Source: a virus. From it: 64,000 nucleotides of DNA. The translations under genes and the position numbers were made by a program. Below, in pieces: positions 41,263 through 50,751 of this stretch. The notes under the pieces are model-generated. The model did no database searches. It was not told where the DNA came from and saw only the letters and a program-made list of their open reading frames with translations. The stretch is taken from positions 35,139-99,138 of IMG/VR virus record IMGVR_UViG_3300043449_001175; one strand, given 5' to 3'. Position 1 is the first letter of the stretch, and each line of letters starts with the position of its first letter.

Positions 41263-43122
41263 ATGGACGCATCACAAAAGATTTTGTCGGACCTAACGGT
41301 TCACATGAAGTATTCAAAATTTATTCCTGAGTTGGAAAGAAGAGAGACTTGGGAAGAGCTTGTAACAAGAAACATGAATATGCACATTAAGAAATACCCA
41401 CAAATCGCTGGTGAAATTGTGGATGTATATCAATATGTGTATGATAAAAAAGTATTACCTTCAATGAGGTCAATGCAATTTGGTGGTAAACCAATTGAGA
41501 TTTCTCCAAACAGAATCTACAATTGTGCTTACCTTCCTATTGACCACTTGGACGCATTTTCAGAAACAATGTTCTTGTTGTTAGGTGGAACTGGAGTAGG
41601 TTACTCAGTTCAAAAACATCACGTAGAAAAATTACCTGAGATTAGAAAACCAAACCCAAATAGAACAAGAAGATTCTTGGTTGGTGATTCTATTGAAGGT
41701 TGGGCTGACGCAATTAAAGTATTGATGAAATCTTACTTTGGTGAACATTTGTCAACACCGGATTTTGATTTTTCTGACGTTAGACCAAAAGGTGCACAAC
41801 TTGTAACATCAGGTGGTAAAGCACCAGGTCCTCAACCTTTGAAAGATTGTATTCACAAATTAAAAGGTATGTTGGACGCTAAAGAAGATGGTCAAAAATT
41901 ATCTTCAATAGAAGTTCACGATATGATATGTCACATTGCAGACGCAGTTCTTGCTGGTGGTATTCGCAGAGCAGCTTTGATTTCTTTATTCAGTGCTGAT
42001 GACAACGAGATGATTGCTTGTAAGTCAGGTGCTTGGTGGGAAACAAATCCACAAAGAGGTAGGGCTAATAATTCAGCGGCTTTGGTTAGACACAAAATCA
42101 CAAAAGAATTCTTTATGGATTTGTGGAAACGTGTTGAAGCATCAGGAGCAGGTGAACCTGGTATCTACTTTACAAACGACAAAGATTGGGGAACTAATCC
42201 ATGTTGTGAAATCGCTTTGAGACCAAACCAATTCTGTAACTTGTGTGAGGTAAATGTTTCTGACATTGAATCACAAGAAGATTTGAACAACCGTGTTAAA
42301 GCGGCCGCTTTTATCGGAACACTTCAAGCGGGTTACACTGATTTCCATTATTTGAGAGATGTATGGAAACGTACAACCGAAAAAGAAGCGTTGATTGGTG
42401 TGTCTATGACAGGTATCGGTTCAGGTGTTGTATTAGGTTACAATATGAAAGAAGCTGCTAAACTTGTAAAAGAAGAAAATGCAAGAGTTGCTGAGTTGAT
42501 TGGTGTTAACAAGTCTGCTCGTACAACTACTGTAAAACCTGCAGGGACTACATCTTTGACATTGGGAACATCTTCAGGTATCCACGCATGGCACAACGAT
42601 TATTACATCCGTAGAGTCCGTGTAGGTAAGAACGAAGCAATCTACCAATACTTGGCAATGTATCACCCTGAGTTGGTTGAAGATGAGTTCTTCCGTCCAC
42701 ACGACACAGCGGTTATTTCTGTTCCGCAAAAAGCACCTATTGGAGCAATCTTAAGAACAGAATCACCATTCCAATTGTTGGACCGTGTTAAGAAAATCAC
42801 ACAAGAGTGGGTTAGACCTGGACACAGAACAGGTTCAAATACTCACAACGTATCTGCAACAATCAGTTTAAAACCTGAAGATTGGGAATTGGCTGGTGAG
42901 TGGATGTGGGAAAACAGAGACTTTTACAATGGTCTATCAGTATTACCTTATGATGGTGGAAGTTATATTCAAGCACCATTTGAGGATTGTACTGAAGAAG
43001 AATATGAAAGATTATTCTCTAAATTACAGTCAATTGACCTATCAAGAGTTGTTGAATTACAAGACAACACAGATTTGAGTGGTGAGTTGGCATGTGCTGG
43101 TGGAGCTTGTGAAATTAAATAA
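41263..43122 (+). CDS. nrdJ: Adenosylcobalamin-dependent (class II) ribonucleotide reductase, monomeric RTPR-like
   Basis: 619 residues; the Lactobacillus leichmannii RTPR model is 739. Active-site residues: C88 (RIYNCAYL), the N312-P-C314-C-E316 motif holding the thiyl Cys and Glu, and the partner Cys in FCNLCEV. The C-terminus ACAGGACEIK carries the swinging Cys pair that is re-reduced by thioredoxin. No radical-carrying small subunit gene or glycyl radical site is present, fitting class II. It makes deoxynucleotides without oxygen, provided the host supplies cobalamin. Follows the helicase after 26 bases; a terminator lies downstream. Confidence 0.88.
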   Translation: MDASQKILSDLTVHMKYSKFIPELERRETWEELVTRNMNMHIKKYPQIAGEIVDVYQYVYDKKVLPSMRSMQFGGKPIEISPNRIYNCAYLPIDHLDAFSETMFLLLGGTGVGYSVQKHHVEKLPEIRKPNPNRTRRFLVGDSIEGWADAIKVLMKSYFGEHLSTPDFDFSDVRPKGAQLVTSGGKAPGPQPLKDCIHKLKGMLDAKEDGQKLSSIEVHDMICHIADAVLAGGIRRAALISLFSADDNEMIACKSGAWWETNPQRGRANNSAALVRHKITKEFFMDLWKRVEASGAGEPGIYFTNDKDWGTNPCCEIALRPNQFCNLCEVNVSDIESQEDLNNRVKAAAFIGTLQAGYTDFHYLRDVWKRTTEKEALIGVSMTGIGSGVVLGYNMKEAAKLVKEENARVAELIGVNKSARTTTVKPAGTTSLTLGTSSGIHAWHNDYYIRRVRVGKNEAIYQYLAMYHPELVEDEFFRPHDTAVISVPQKAPIGAILRTESPFQLLDRVKKITQEWVRPGHRTGSNTHNVSATISLKPEDWELAGEWMWENRDFYNGLSVLPYDGGSYIQAPFEDCTEEEYERLFSKLQSIDLSRVVELQDNTDLSGELACAGGACEIK

Positions 43123-43321
43123 GAAAGATATAAAAACATCTAATGAGGGGGAAAGTGAACAACTTTCCCCTTCTTCTTTTTATATTGAAAATGGAAAATA
43201 TGTCTTCACAAAAGAATTTCATTTAAGTCGTGGTTACTGTTGTGGAAATGGTTGTCGTCATTGTCCATATTTTCCTGCTCACAAAAAAGGGAATACAACT
43301 ATATTTATTGACAATGGCTGA
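43109..43321 (+). CDS. DUF5522 small cysteine-rich protein
   Basis: The family core is plain: YVFTKEFHLSRGYCCGNGCRHCPYFP, here broken for reading as YVFTKEFHL then SRGYCCGNGCRHCPY. Four Cys and a His suggest metal or Fe-S binding; no function is established. No ATG is available in frame; GTG at 43109 is chosen, with other GTGs at 43079-43100, so the start is uncertain and overlaps the RNR end. A terminator hairpin lies inside its 5' part. It overlaps gp25 by 8 bases. DUF5522 proteins are, to my knowledge, common in Bacteroidota and unusual in phages. Confidence 0.7.
   Translation: MKLNKKDIKTSNEGESEQLSPSSFYIENGKYVFTKEFHLSRGYCCGNGCRHCPYFPAHKKGNTTIFIDNG
43148..43181 (+). terminator. Rho-independent terminator after RNR, inside DUF5522 reading frame
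   Basis: GGGGAAAGT (43148-43156), loop GAACA, ACTTTCCCC (43162-43170), then TTCTTCTTTTT. A perfect 9-bp stem with a T-rich tail. Confidence 0.88.
43302..43308 (+). promoter_or_regulatory. TATTTAT motif before gp25
   Basis: Lies within the end of the DUF5522 gene and stops 5 bases before the gp25 ATG at 43314. It would restart late transcription after the replication cassette. Confidence 0.45.
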
Positions 43322-43775
43322 TGGTAAAACATATGGATTAACGTTTCCCTTTGTAGAATCGTATAATGGTAAGTATTTGGACCTTTCAGATTACCCTGCT
43401 GAAGAAATCAGGAGTAATTTGATTCACTTGTTATTAACAAGAAAAGGTACTAGATATTTTTTACCTGATTTTGGAACCGCATTATTGGAATACATTTTTG
43501 AACCATTAGATGGTCCAACATTTAAAAATATTGAATCTGAGATTAGAGATTCTGTTGAAAAATTCATGCCTCAGTTACAATTAACAAATATATCTATTAC
43601 GGCACCAACTGGTGAAGCGGCTGGAGCGACAGTAACAACTGCGGGGAATGTTGTTAATCCTGAATTACAAATGACGAATCAAGATGTAACGGAGTATACA
43701 GCCACGGTAAGAGTTGATTATTCTATAACTAATGATGTCTTTAATACAAAAGATTTTATAATACTAAATATTTAA
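43314..43775 (+). CDS. 25: Baseplate wedge protein gp25
   Basis: 153 residues from the ATG at 43314; a longer upstream reading in the same frame enters the DUF5522 gene and is discarded. YGLTFPFVES, EEIRSNLIHLLLTRKGTRYF and PDFGTALLEYIFEP are the GPW/gp25 core. The family docks sheath and wedge and is lysozyme-like in name only. A Thr/Gly-rich insertion (TGEAAGATVTTAGN) precedes the terminal strand. Directly followed by gp6, the usual order. Confidence 0.93.
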   Translation: MADGKTYGLTFPFVESYNGKYLDLSDYPAEEIRSNLIHLLLTRKGTRYFLPDFGTALLEYIFEPLDGPTFKNIESEIRDSVEKFMPQLQLTNISITAPTGEAAGATVTTAGNVVNPELQMTNQDVTEYTATVRVDYSITNDVFNTKDFIILNI

Positions 43776-43780
43776 CATAA

Positions 43781-45622
43781 ATGGCTCAAAGAAGAATATC
43801 ATATACTGTAAGGGATTTCCAAGCAATTCGTCAGGAACTTATTAATTATACAAGAACTTATTATCCTGAATTAATTGATAACTTCAATGATGCATCAGTT
43901 TTTTCTGTATTTTTAGATTTAAACGCAGCCGTAGCCGACAACTTACATTATCATATTGATAGAAGTATTCAAGAAACAGTTCTTCAATATGCACAACAAC
44001 GTTCATCAATTTATAATATAGCAAGAACTTACGGATTAAAAATTCCTGGTCAAAGACCATCTGTAGCCTTGGTTGATTTTTCAATTACCGTACCTGCTTT
44101 TGGTGATAAAGAAGATGAAAGATATTTGGGTACACTAAGAAGAGGTAGTCAAGTTCAAGGTTCAGGTCAGGTATTTGAAACAATTTATGATATAAATTTT
44201 GCATCACCATTTAATGAAGATGGTTTTCCAAATAGATTGAAAATACCAAATTTTGATGCAAACAATAACTTATTAAATTATACTATTACAAAAAGAGAAA
44301 CTGTTGTTAATGGTATTACAAAAGTATTCAAAAGAGTTATAACTCCAAATGATGTTAGACCATTCTTTGAATTTTTCTTACCTGAAAAAAACGTATTAGG
44401 TGTTACATCAATAATTCAAAGAGATGGAACAGCATATTCAAACGTACCTACGGCACAAGAATTTTTAGGTGCTCAAGGTAGATGGTATGAAGTATCGGCT
44501 CTTGCTGAAGATAGAGTTTTTATTGAAGACCCAACAAAACCATCTGATGACCCTGGAATTAAAGTTGGAAGGTATATTCAAACTCAAGATAGATTTATTA
44601 CCGAGTACACACCCGAAGGTTTTATTAAATTAACTTTTGGTGGTGGTACCAATACTGCTGAAGACCAACTTAGAGAGTTTACAGCACTTAACGTACCATT
44701 GAAGATTCAGAGATATCAAAACAACTCAATGTCTTTGGGTAACGCACCACAAGCAAACACAACAATGTTTATTCAATACAGAATTGGTGGTGGTCAAGGT
44801 ACCAACTTGGGGGTTAATGTTATTAATCAAATTGGTTCAGTGGATTTCTTTGTTAATGGTCCATCAGATATTTTAAACAATTCAGTAATTAATTCTTTGG
44901 CGTGTAATAACGTAACGGCAGCCATTGGTGGTGCGGGATATCCTTCAACAGAAGAAGTTAGAAATTATGTAACATTTAACTTTGCAGCTCAAAACAGAGC
45001 GGTAACAATAAATGATTATGAAGCCATAATTAGAAACATGCCAGGTCAGTTTGGTGCTCCTGCTAAAGTTTCAATAACTGAAAATAATAATAAAATCAAT
45101 ATTAATGTTTTGTCTTATGATGCTACAGGTAATTTAACATCTGAAGTTTCACAAACCATGAAGAAAAATTTGGCAGAATATTTGTCAAATTATAGAATGA
45201 TTAATGACTATGTTGCTATTGGAAGTGCTGAAGTTATTGATTTAGGTTTAGACATATCAATAGTGTTGGATGCGGCACAAAATCAGGGTGTTGTTATATC
45301 AAATGTTATTGATAGGGTGACAACATTCTTTAGTCCGACTGTAAGAGGTTTGGGTGAGAACATTGTATTATCTGAATTAAACAGAATTTTACAAGCTGAA
45401 AATGGTGTGTTAAGTGTTACTGATATTTCAGTATTTAATAAAGTTGGTGGTCAATACAGTTCAGCACAAACATCAATGCCATATGAAAACGCCGCAACAA
45501 AGAAAATTTCTTTAGTTGACAATACAATCTTTGCGGAACCAAATCAAATTTACCAAGTTCGTTTTCCTGCAAAAGATATTACGGTAAGAGTTAAAAATTA
45601 CCAAACAACAAACTTCTCTTGA
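43781..45622 (+). CDS. 6: Baseplate wedge protein gp6 (baseplate J-like)
   Basis: 613 residues (T4 gp6: 660). N-terminal YTVRDFQAIRQELINYTRTY and FLDLNAAVADNLHYHIDRSI with a QETVLQYAQQRSSIYNIA helix match gp6/J proteins; the central AAQNRAVTINDYEAIIRNMP helix and the C-terminal LGLDISIVLDAAQNQGVV strand are further family blocks. gp6 dimers form the ring that holds the wedges together. Five bases after gp25. Confidence 0.92.
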   Translation: MAQRRISYTVRDFQAIRQELINYTRTYYPELIDNFNDASVFSVFLDLNAAVADNLHYHIDRSIQETVLQYAQQRSSIYNIARTYGLKIPGQRPSVALVDFSITVPAFGDKEDERYLGTLRRGSQVQGSGQVFETIYDINFASPFNEDGFPNRLKIPNFDANNNLLNYTITKRETVVNGITKVFKRVITPNDVRPFFEFFLPEKNVLGVTSIIQRDGTAYSNVPTAQEFLGAQGRWYEVSALAEDRVFIEDPTKPSDDPGIKVGRYIQTQDRFITEYTPEGFIKLTFGGGTNTAEDQLREFTALNVPLKIQRYQNNSMSLGNAPQANTTMFIQYRIGGGQGTNLGVNVINQIGSVDFFVNGPSDILNNSVINSLACNNVTAAIGGAGYPSTEEVRNYVTFNFAAQNRAVTINDYEAIIRNMPGQFGAPAKVSITENNNKININVLSYDATGNLTSEVSQTMKKNLAEYLSNYRMINDYVAIGSAEVIDLGLDISIVLDAAQNQGVVISNVIDRVTTFFSPTVRGLGENIVLSELNRILQAENGVLSVTDISVFNKVGGQYSSAQTSMPYENAATKKISLVDNTIFAEPNQIYQVRFPAKDITVRVKNYQTTNFS

Positions 45623-45672
45623 TAATTTATTTTATTCATTCTTTAACTACTATTATAAAATAGTGTATAAAC

Positions 45673-45679
45673 TATTTAT
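45673..45679 (+). promoter_or_regulatory. TATTTAT motif before the gp7-like gene
   Basis: Ends 17 bases before the ATG at 45697. A small hairpin (ACTATT 45649-45654 with AATAGT 45659-45664) lies just upstream. Confidence 0.45.
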
Positions 45680-45696
45680 GAAAGAAAGTAAAAGGA

Positions 45697-48600
45697 ATGT
45701 CCAAAACTTATAGAATACGTACTGAGGTCGGTGTTGATAGACAAGTTAACATACAATTAGAACAAGACTTTGACCAATTAGAGATTTTATCTTTAAAAGT
45801 TAGGGGTGAAGATGTCTACACAAGAATGTGTGCGGACTATGGTGTAATTGTTGGTCGTGTTCTTGCTAATGGTGGATACGGTGTTCCAAATGTAAAAGTT
45901 TCAGTTTTTATTCCGATAACTGAAGAGGACCTTACTAATGAAATCATTTATGATTTATATCCTTATCAAAGTATTAACGATGTAAATGTTGATGGTTATA
46001 GATATAATCTTTTACCTTACGAACAACAACATACTGGACACGTACCAACAGGAACTTTTCCAAGTAAAAATGATATTTTAACAAACCCAGCCTTAATTGA
46101 AGTTTATGACAAGTATTATAAATTCACGGTTAAAACGAACGGTAGTGGTGATTACATGATAATGGGTGTTCCAATTGGAACATATACTGTTGTTATGGAT
46201 ATGGATTTGTCTGACATTGGACCATTTTCATTATCTCCACAAGATTTAATTAGAATGGGAAGGGCAACAGCCGACCAATTTGATGGTGTAAACTTTAAAA
46301 GTTCAACCAACCTATTTGAATTACCACAAATTTTAACTTTAAATCAAAGTGTAAACGTACAACCATTTTGGGGTCAACCCGAAATTTGTCAAATTGATAT
46401 TACAAGAACTGATTTTGATTTAAGACAATCAGGTATTAATATATTGCCAACAGCAATGTTCATGGGTTCTTTAGTAACCAACAGTAAAGATAATGCATTA
46501 CCAAAGAACTGTAAACCACCACAAGATTTAGGTAGTCTTTGTTCTTTAGAGACAGGACCTGGTGAGATTATTGGTGTAAGACAAACTATTTTTCAAGATA
46601 CTGAAGGTAGACCAATATTAGAACAAGCCCAATTTCCACAAGGTGTAAAAACAATTGACAACGATGGAACATGGTTATTAGAAGTCCCAATGAATTTGGA
46701 CTATGTAACTACGAATGAATTTGGTGAGCAAGTTTTAAGTCCTGACCCAAAAATTGGTATTCCGACTAAAGGAAAATATAGATTTAAAATTAAGTATTCA
46801 CAACCAGCCAACTTTGCAAAAGACGAAGTTAGACGAGCGTATTATTTAGTACCGAATATTAAAGAGTATGGTTGGGATACTGCTGACCCATATAATGACC
46901 CTATTTATAGACCAGATAATAATAGTGGATATCAAGAACTATTAGGTTCGTATTACTTTGGATTAGATTGGAGTGGATATACCAATCAACAAGACGCGAT
47001 TGAATGTAAAGATACATTTTATGAATTTCAATATAATAAAGTATACACGGTATCTCAATTAATAGATGAGTATAAAAAAGGTACTAATAGAAAAAAGTTT
47101 ATTGGTATTAAAGAAATTACTAATACTGAATGTGAAAGTGAGAACAATAGATTTCCCGCAACAGATGGACTTAGACAAAATTTTAGTATAATACCAACCT
47201 TAGTAACATATTTGTTATATGTTTCTTCATTAACAACTTTAGTATTATTACCTGTTGTACATATATTGGCGTTTATATGGCCGGCTATTAGATTATTAAT
47301 AACGATTGTTTATGGTACAGTGTTATCACTTATTGCTACTATTTGTAGAGCGATTAATTTGGTGAGTAAAAAAAGTAACCAAATTGAATGTCCTAAACCG
47401 GCAAATTTTCAAAACATTTTCAAATCGTTAACCAATCCATTTACTAAGATTACATTACCAAATTTAACGTATCCTGAATGTCAGTTTTGTGAATGTAAAC
47501 AAGAACCTGTACCACAAGACAATGATGAGTTAAGTGCGCTTCAAGAAGCTAGTGCACAAAATTCATTATCATTGAATGCCGATTTTTTTGTGTATGACAA
47601 TTGGAATCCAAGCCAATCTGATGTAAACGAACACAGAGAAGTTTTTGCTGGGTCAGGATTTAATGCTGAAAGTATTAGGGTTCCAATAAGACAAGTAGAT
47701 GGTAAAGATTTTGATTTCATAGATAAATTACCTACATGGGAAATCATTAACAAGTTCAATTTAAAATCAAAGTATTTTGATACAGACCCATACGCTGGTT
47801 CAAACAGAATTAAAGTTCAAATTGAACCAAAATATAATTCAAATACATTTCACTTTGATAATATTATGGCGGTATTTGTTGACCCAGATACCCAAACTTT
47901 TTTTGAATCAGGACAGTTAATTTCATTTCAAGAATTAACAAAATCAACCGACCCAAATACAAGTGGTGCAACAGATACTATAGATACAGGTATTACAGGA
48001 ACAACAAATGTTGGAAAAAGTGTTACTATGACATTTGCAAATCCAACATCACCAAGTTCATCAAATAGTGTAATATACAATTTCCCTACAGTACCTAATG
48101 AAGTTAAATCTTACAAGTTTCCAACTGACATTGAATATTTTCAAGTTATTACTGGTGTAACTTATACTGATTTTGTTAATCAAAATGCTGCTTACGCTCC
48201 TGGACCATCAGTTTGTAATTATATTTTTTATACAGTAACAAATAATACAAAAAACCCAATTATCATAAATTATACTGATAATAATGGTAATTCACAATCA
48301 ATTACTGTAGGTGTTTACATAGATAATGACACTAACACTACGTATGGCGCACAAACATCTTTTTGTGCTTGTGAAAACAGTCTAACATCATCTAGTAGTT
48401 TTACAATTGATAATCAAGAATCATGTTCTATTCCACCACAAGCTGGTTCGGTTTTACCAGGAAATTTATTAAGTCAATTAACTCAACAAATTGAATTGTT
48501 TAGGAATGATGGAAAGGACGGACATGACTTTTATAACTCATATATTGGACAATGGATTGGTGGTGAAATTAGTTTAATCTTTATGGTTAGAGGTGTTGAC

Positions 48601-50751
48601 CCACACAGTGGACGTAAATCAATCAAATATGATTTATCAAGAATTTTTGGTTACAGTAGTTACGGTAAAAAAGTTATTAGTGGTGATTTTTACATGAACG
48701 TACCAGTTCAAGCAGGATTAAAAACTGTTAGAAATAGTGAATTAACAAATAATTTACAAATTAATTCAAATGGTTATTTGTATTTTGAGTCCTTCCAATA
48801 TACTGCGGGAACTCAATACAAAGCGTATTCGACAATACTACAAACATATTATTCGGCATTAGATTTAACTCAAGTTGACAAATATGAAATTAAAAAATCA
48901 AACCCTGATAGTTTGTTAACAAGTGCAATGGTTTATAATGGTGGTAGCGGAGAGTTAGTTGCCAACAGTAGTACCGAAGGGTATGTTCAGGGTGAATATA
49001 TTGAAGGTGGTTCATTTATATGGGCAGAAAAAGCTAAGGGCTTAAGTAAAATTAAAAAAGATAAAAACGGTAATGATAATAATAATACAAGACCGTGGCT
49101 TTATTTTGCACCATCTTGGGCTAGATACGCACCAGGAAAAATGGTTGTTTATAGTCAAAAAATGGTCATGAGGTCTGATAGATTACCTGTTGGAACAATC
49201 TTTGATGGTAGTGAAAATAATTATTTTGCTTGGCAGGCATCAAACGCTTTACCATATATTTTTGTTGATGATGATGGTACGTCAAACACTCAAACTGTTG
49301 TTCCATCATTTGATTTTACTGACCCCACGTCAAATCCTGATATAACTACAGGGGCTACATTTAATGCAATTGCTAATTCATTCACTTGTGGTGGTATGGT
49401 TGATTTATCTTGTTATCAAGGTGACGGTGTTAATTTTACGGCTTTACCAGCGACTAATGAGTGTAATAAAAATTTTGGTGGTGAAGTAGTTGTTAAAGGT
49501 TGTTATACGTTGGTAAATAAACCATTTGTAACTTTATTACCAATTGGTCAACCTAATAATGATTATGCTTTAATCCTTGAGTGGATTTCAAGACTTAGAT
49601 TAATGATTGCTGTGTGTCAAGGAACTTTCTCACATACATTTGTCAATTCTTGGGTTAATGGAACTTTATTTGCGTTCCCATTTCAAAACGCTGTAAGATT
49701 TAATGCTAAAAATGAACCAATTGAAAGAACTGTTGTTTTAAATAAGGCTTTTTATAATTTTTGTGCCGATACAATTGTGTATGAACCACAATCTAATAAT
49801 TTCTATTATCGTTCAAGTCCGTGGGATGGTCAAAATTTTATTGGACAATATCCACCATCAGGTCTATTCAACTCACCGGTGAATGATAGAAACTTGTTGT
49901 ACCCAACTACTATAATGGACTTAGGTCCAAAGTTTATTTGGAGTAAAGATGTTAATAAGAGTCCTGAATATTTTGGATATCAAATGGACAGGTTCAATGC
50001 AACTTCTTGGAACAATGTATCTGACTTATTACAATTATTTATAATTTCAAGATTGTCAAACTCTATTTATTTAAAATCTATTGTTGGTAGTGGTGATGCA
50101 TCTATTCGTGGTTTCTTTAGTAGACCACAATTAAGAGTGGATGGTGATTATGCACAAATGTTACAGATTAACTCACAGTATGGTATTGTACCTTATACCG
50201 CTGATAATTACTTTGATGACCCCGCAACAACAACTGATAATGTTGTTTATGTGTCTGTTGATAATCAAAATAATTCTGTATTTGGTATTTTTTATAGTGG
50301 ATACACAGAAGACCGAGATTTGATTTCACCACGAAGAATTGATAGAACTTTTACGGGTAATACGTTAATTGCTGATTATTTGGGAACCAAATCACAAGAA
50401 GTACCATTTTATAGATGGTCAAATACCGCTTACGATTCAGTTAGTGCTCAACCATCAATATTTGGTAGTGATGAAAACAATTGGTATACTGACGGTAATG
50501 CTTACAAAGCAAAATATCAAAGTATTGACAGAATGGTCAACCCAATGTTTATTGGTGAGAACAATCAAATACAAAATAGAAGAGGTTACGTATACCAAAC
50601 AAATTCAAAAGGACAATACGCACCAACACCACCAAGAGGTAATAACAGATTAACCTTAACTAGTGCACCATGGTACTTCTATTTTGGTTTAAAGAAAGGT
50701 TCATCTGCAATGGATAAATTCACACAGTTATATATTCAATCAACAGAATAA
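45697..50751 (+). CDS. Giant baseplate wedge protein (gp7 position) with a hydrophobic segment
   Basis: 1684 residues; T4 gp7 has 1032. Position after gp6 and size suggest gp7, but sequence similarity is not obvious. An early beta-sandwich (VIVGRVLANGGYGVPNVKV, then YMIMGVPIGTYTVVMDMDL) resembles carboxypeptidase regulatory-like domains. Residues about 496-555 are strongly hydrophobic (FSIIPTLVTYLLYVSSLTTL, LPVVHILAFIWPAIRLLITI) and would score as two or more membrane helices. A Cys cluster (PECQFCECKQE) follows near residue 595. Remaining 1000 residues are beta-rich and unrecognised. Next gene's ATG overlaps the stop. Confidence 0.6.
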   Translation: MSKTYRIRTEVGVDRQVNIQLEQDFDQLEILSLKVRGEDVYTRMCADYGVIVGRVLANGGYGVPNVKVSVFIPITEEDLTNEIIYDLYPYQSINDVNVDGYRYNLLPYEQQHTGHVPTGTFPSKNDILTNPALIEVYDKYYKFTVKTNGSGDYMIMGVPIGTYTVVMDMDLSDIGPFSLSPQDLIRMGRATADQFDGVNFKSSTNLFELPQILTLNQSVNVQPFWGQPEICQIDITRTDFDLRQSGINILPTAMFMGSLVTNSKDNALPKNCKPPQDLGSLCSLETGPGEIIGVRQTIFQDTEGRPILEQAQFPQGVKTIDNDGTWLLEVPMNLDYVTTNEFGEQVLSPDPKIGIPTKGKYRFKIKYSQPANFAKDEVRRAYYLVPNIKEYGWDTADPYNDPIYRPDNNSGYQELLGSYYFGLDWSGYTNQQDAIECKDTFYEFQYNKVYTVSQLIDEYKKGTNRKKFIGIKEITNTECESENNRFPATDGLRQNFSIIPTLVTYLLYVSSLTTLVLLPVVHILAFIWPAIRLLITIVYGTVLSLIATICRAINLVSKKSNQIECPKPANFQNIFKSLTNPFTKITLPNLTYPECQFCECKQEPVPQDNDELSALQEASAQNSLSLNADFFVYDNWNPSQSDVNEHREVFAGSGFNAESIRVPIRQVDGKDFDFIDKLPTWEIINKFNLKSKYFDTDPYAGSNRIKVQIEPKYNSNTFHFDNIMAVFVDPDTQTFFESGQLISFQELTKSTDPNTSGATDTIDTGITGTTNVGKSVTMTFANPTSPSSSNSVIYNFPTVPNEVKSYKFPTDIEYFQVITGVTYTDFVNQNAAYAPGPSVCNYIFYTVTNNTKNPIIINYTDNNGNSQSITVGVYIDNDTNTTYGAQTSFCACENSLTSSSSFTIDNQESCSIPPQAGSVLPGNLLSQLTQQIELFRNDGKDGHDFYNSYIGQWIGGEISLIFMVRGVDPHSGRKSIKYDLSRIFGYSSYGKKVISGDFYMNVPVQAGLKTVRNSELTNNLQINSNGYLYFESFQYTAGTQYKAYSTILQTYYSALDLTQVDKYEIKKSNPDSLLTSAMVYNGGSGELVANSSTEGYVQGEYIEGGSFIWAEKAKGLSKIKKDKNGNDNNNTRPWLYFAPSWARYAPGKMVVYSQKMVMRSDRLPVGTIFDGSENNYFAWQASNALPYIFVDDDGTSNTQTVVPSFDFTDPTSNPDITTGATFNAIANSFTCGGMVDLSCYQGDGVNFTALPATNECNKNFGGEVVVKGCYTLVNKPFVTLLPIGQPNNDYALILEWISRLRLMIAVCQGTFSHTFVNSWVNGTLFAFPFQNAVRFNAKNEPIERTVVLNKAFYNFCADTIVYEPQSNNFYYRSSPWDGQNFIGQYPPSGLFNSPVNDRNLLYPTTIMDLGPKFIWSKDVNKSPEYFGYQMDRFNATSWNNVSDLLQLFIISRLSNSIYLKSIVGSGDASIRGFFSRPQLRVDGDYAQMLQINSQYGIVPYTADNYFDDPATTTDNVVYVSVDNQNNSVFGIFYSGYTEDRDLISPRRIDRTFTGNTLIADYLGTKSQEVPFYRWSNTAYDSVSAQPSIFGSDENNWYTDGNAYKAKYQSIDRMVNPMFIGENNQIQNRRGYVYQTNSKGQYAPTPPRGNNRLTLTSAPWYFYFGLKKGSSAMDKFTQLYIQSTE

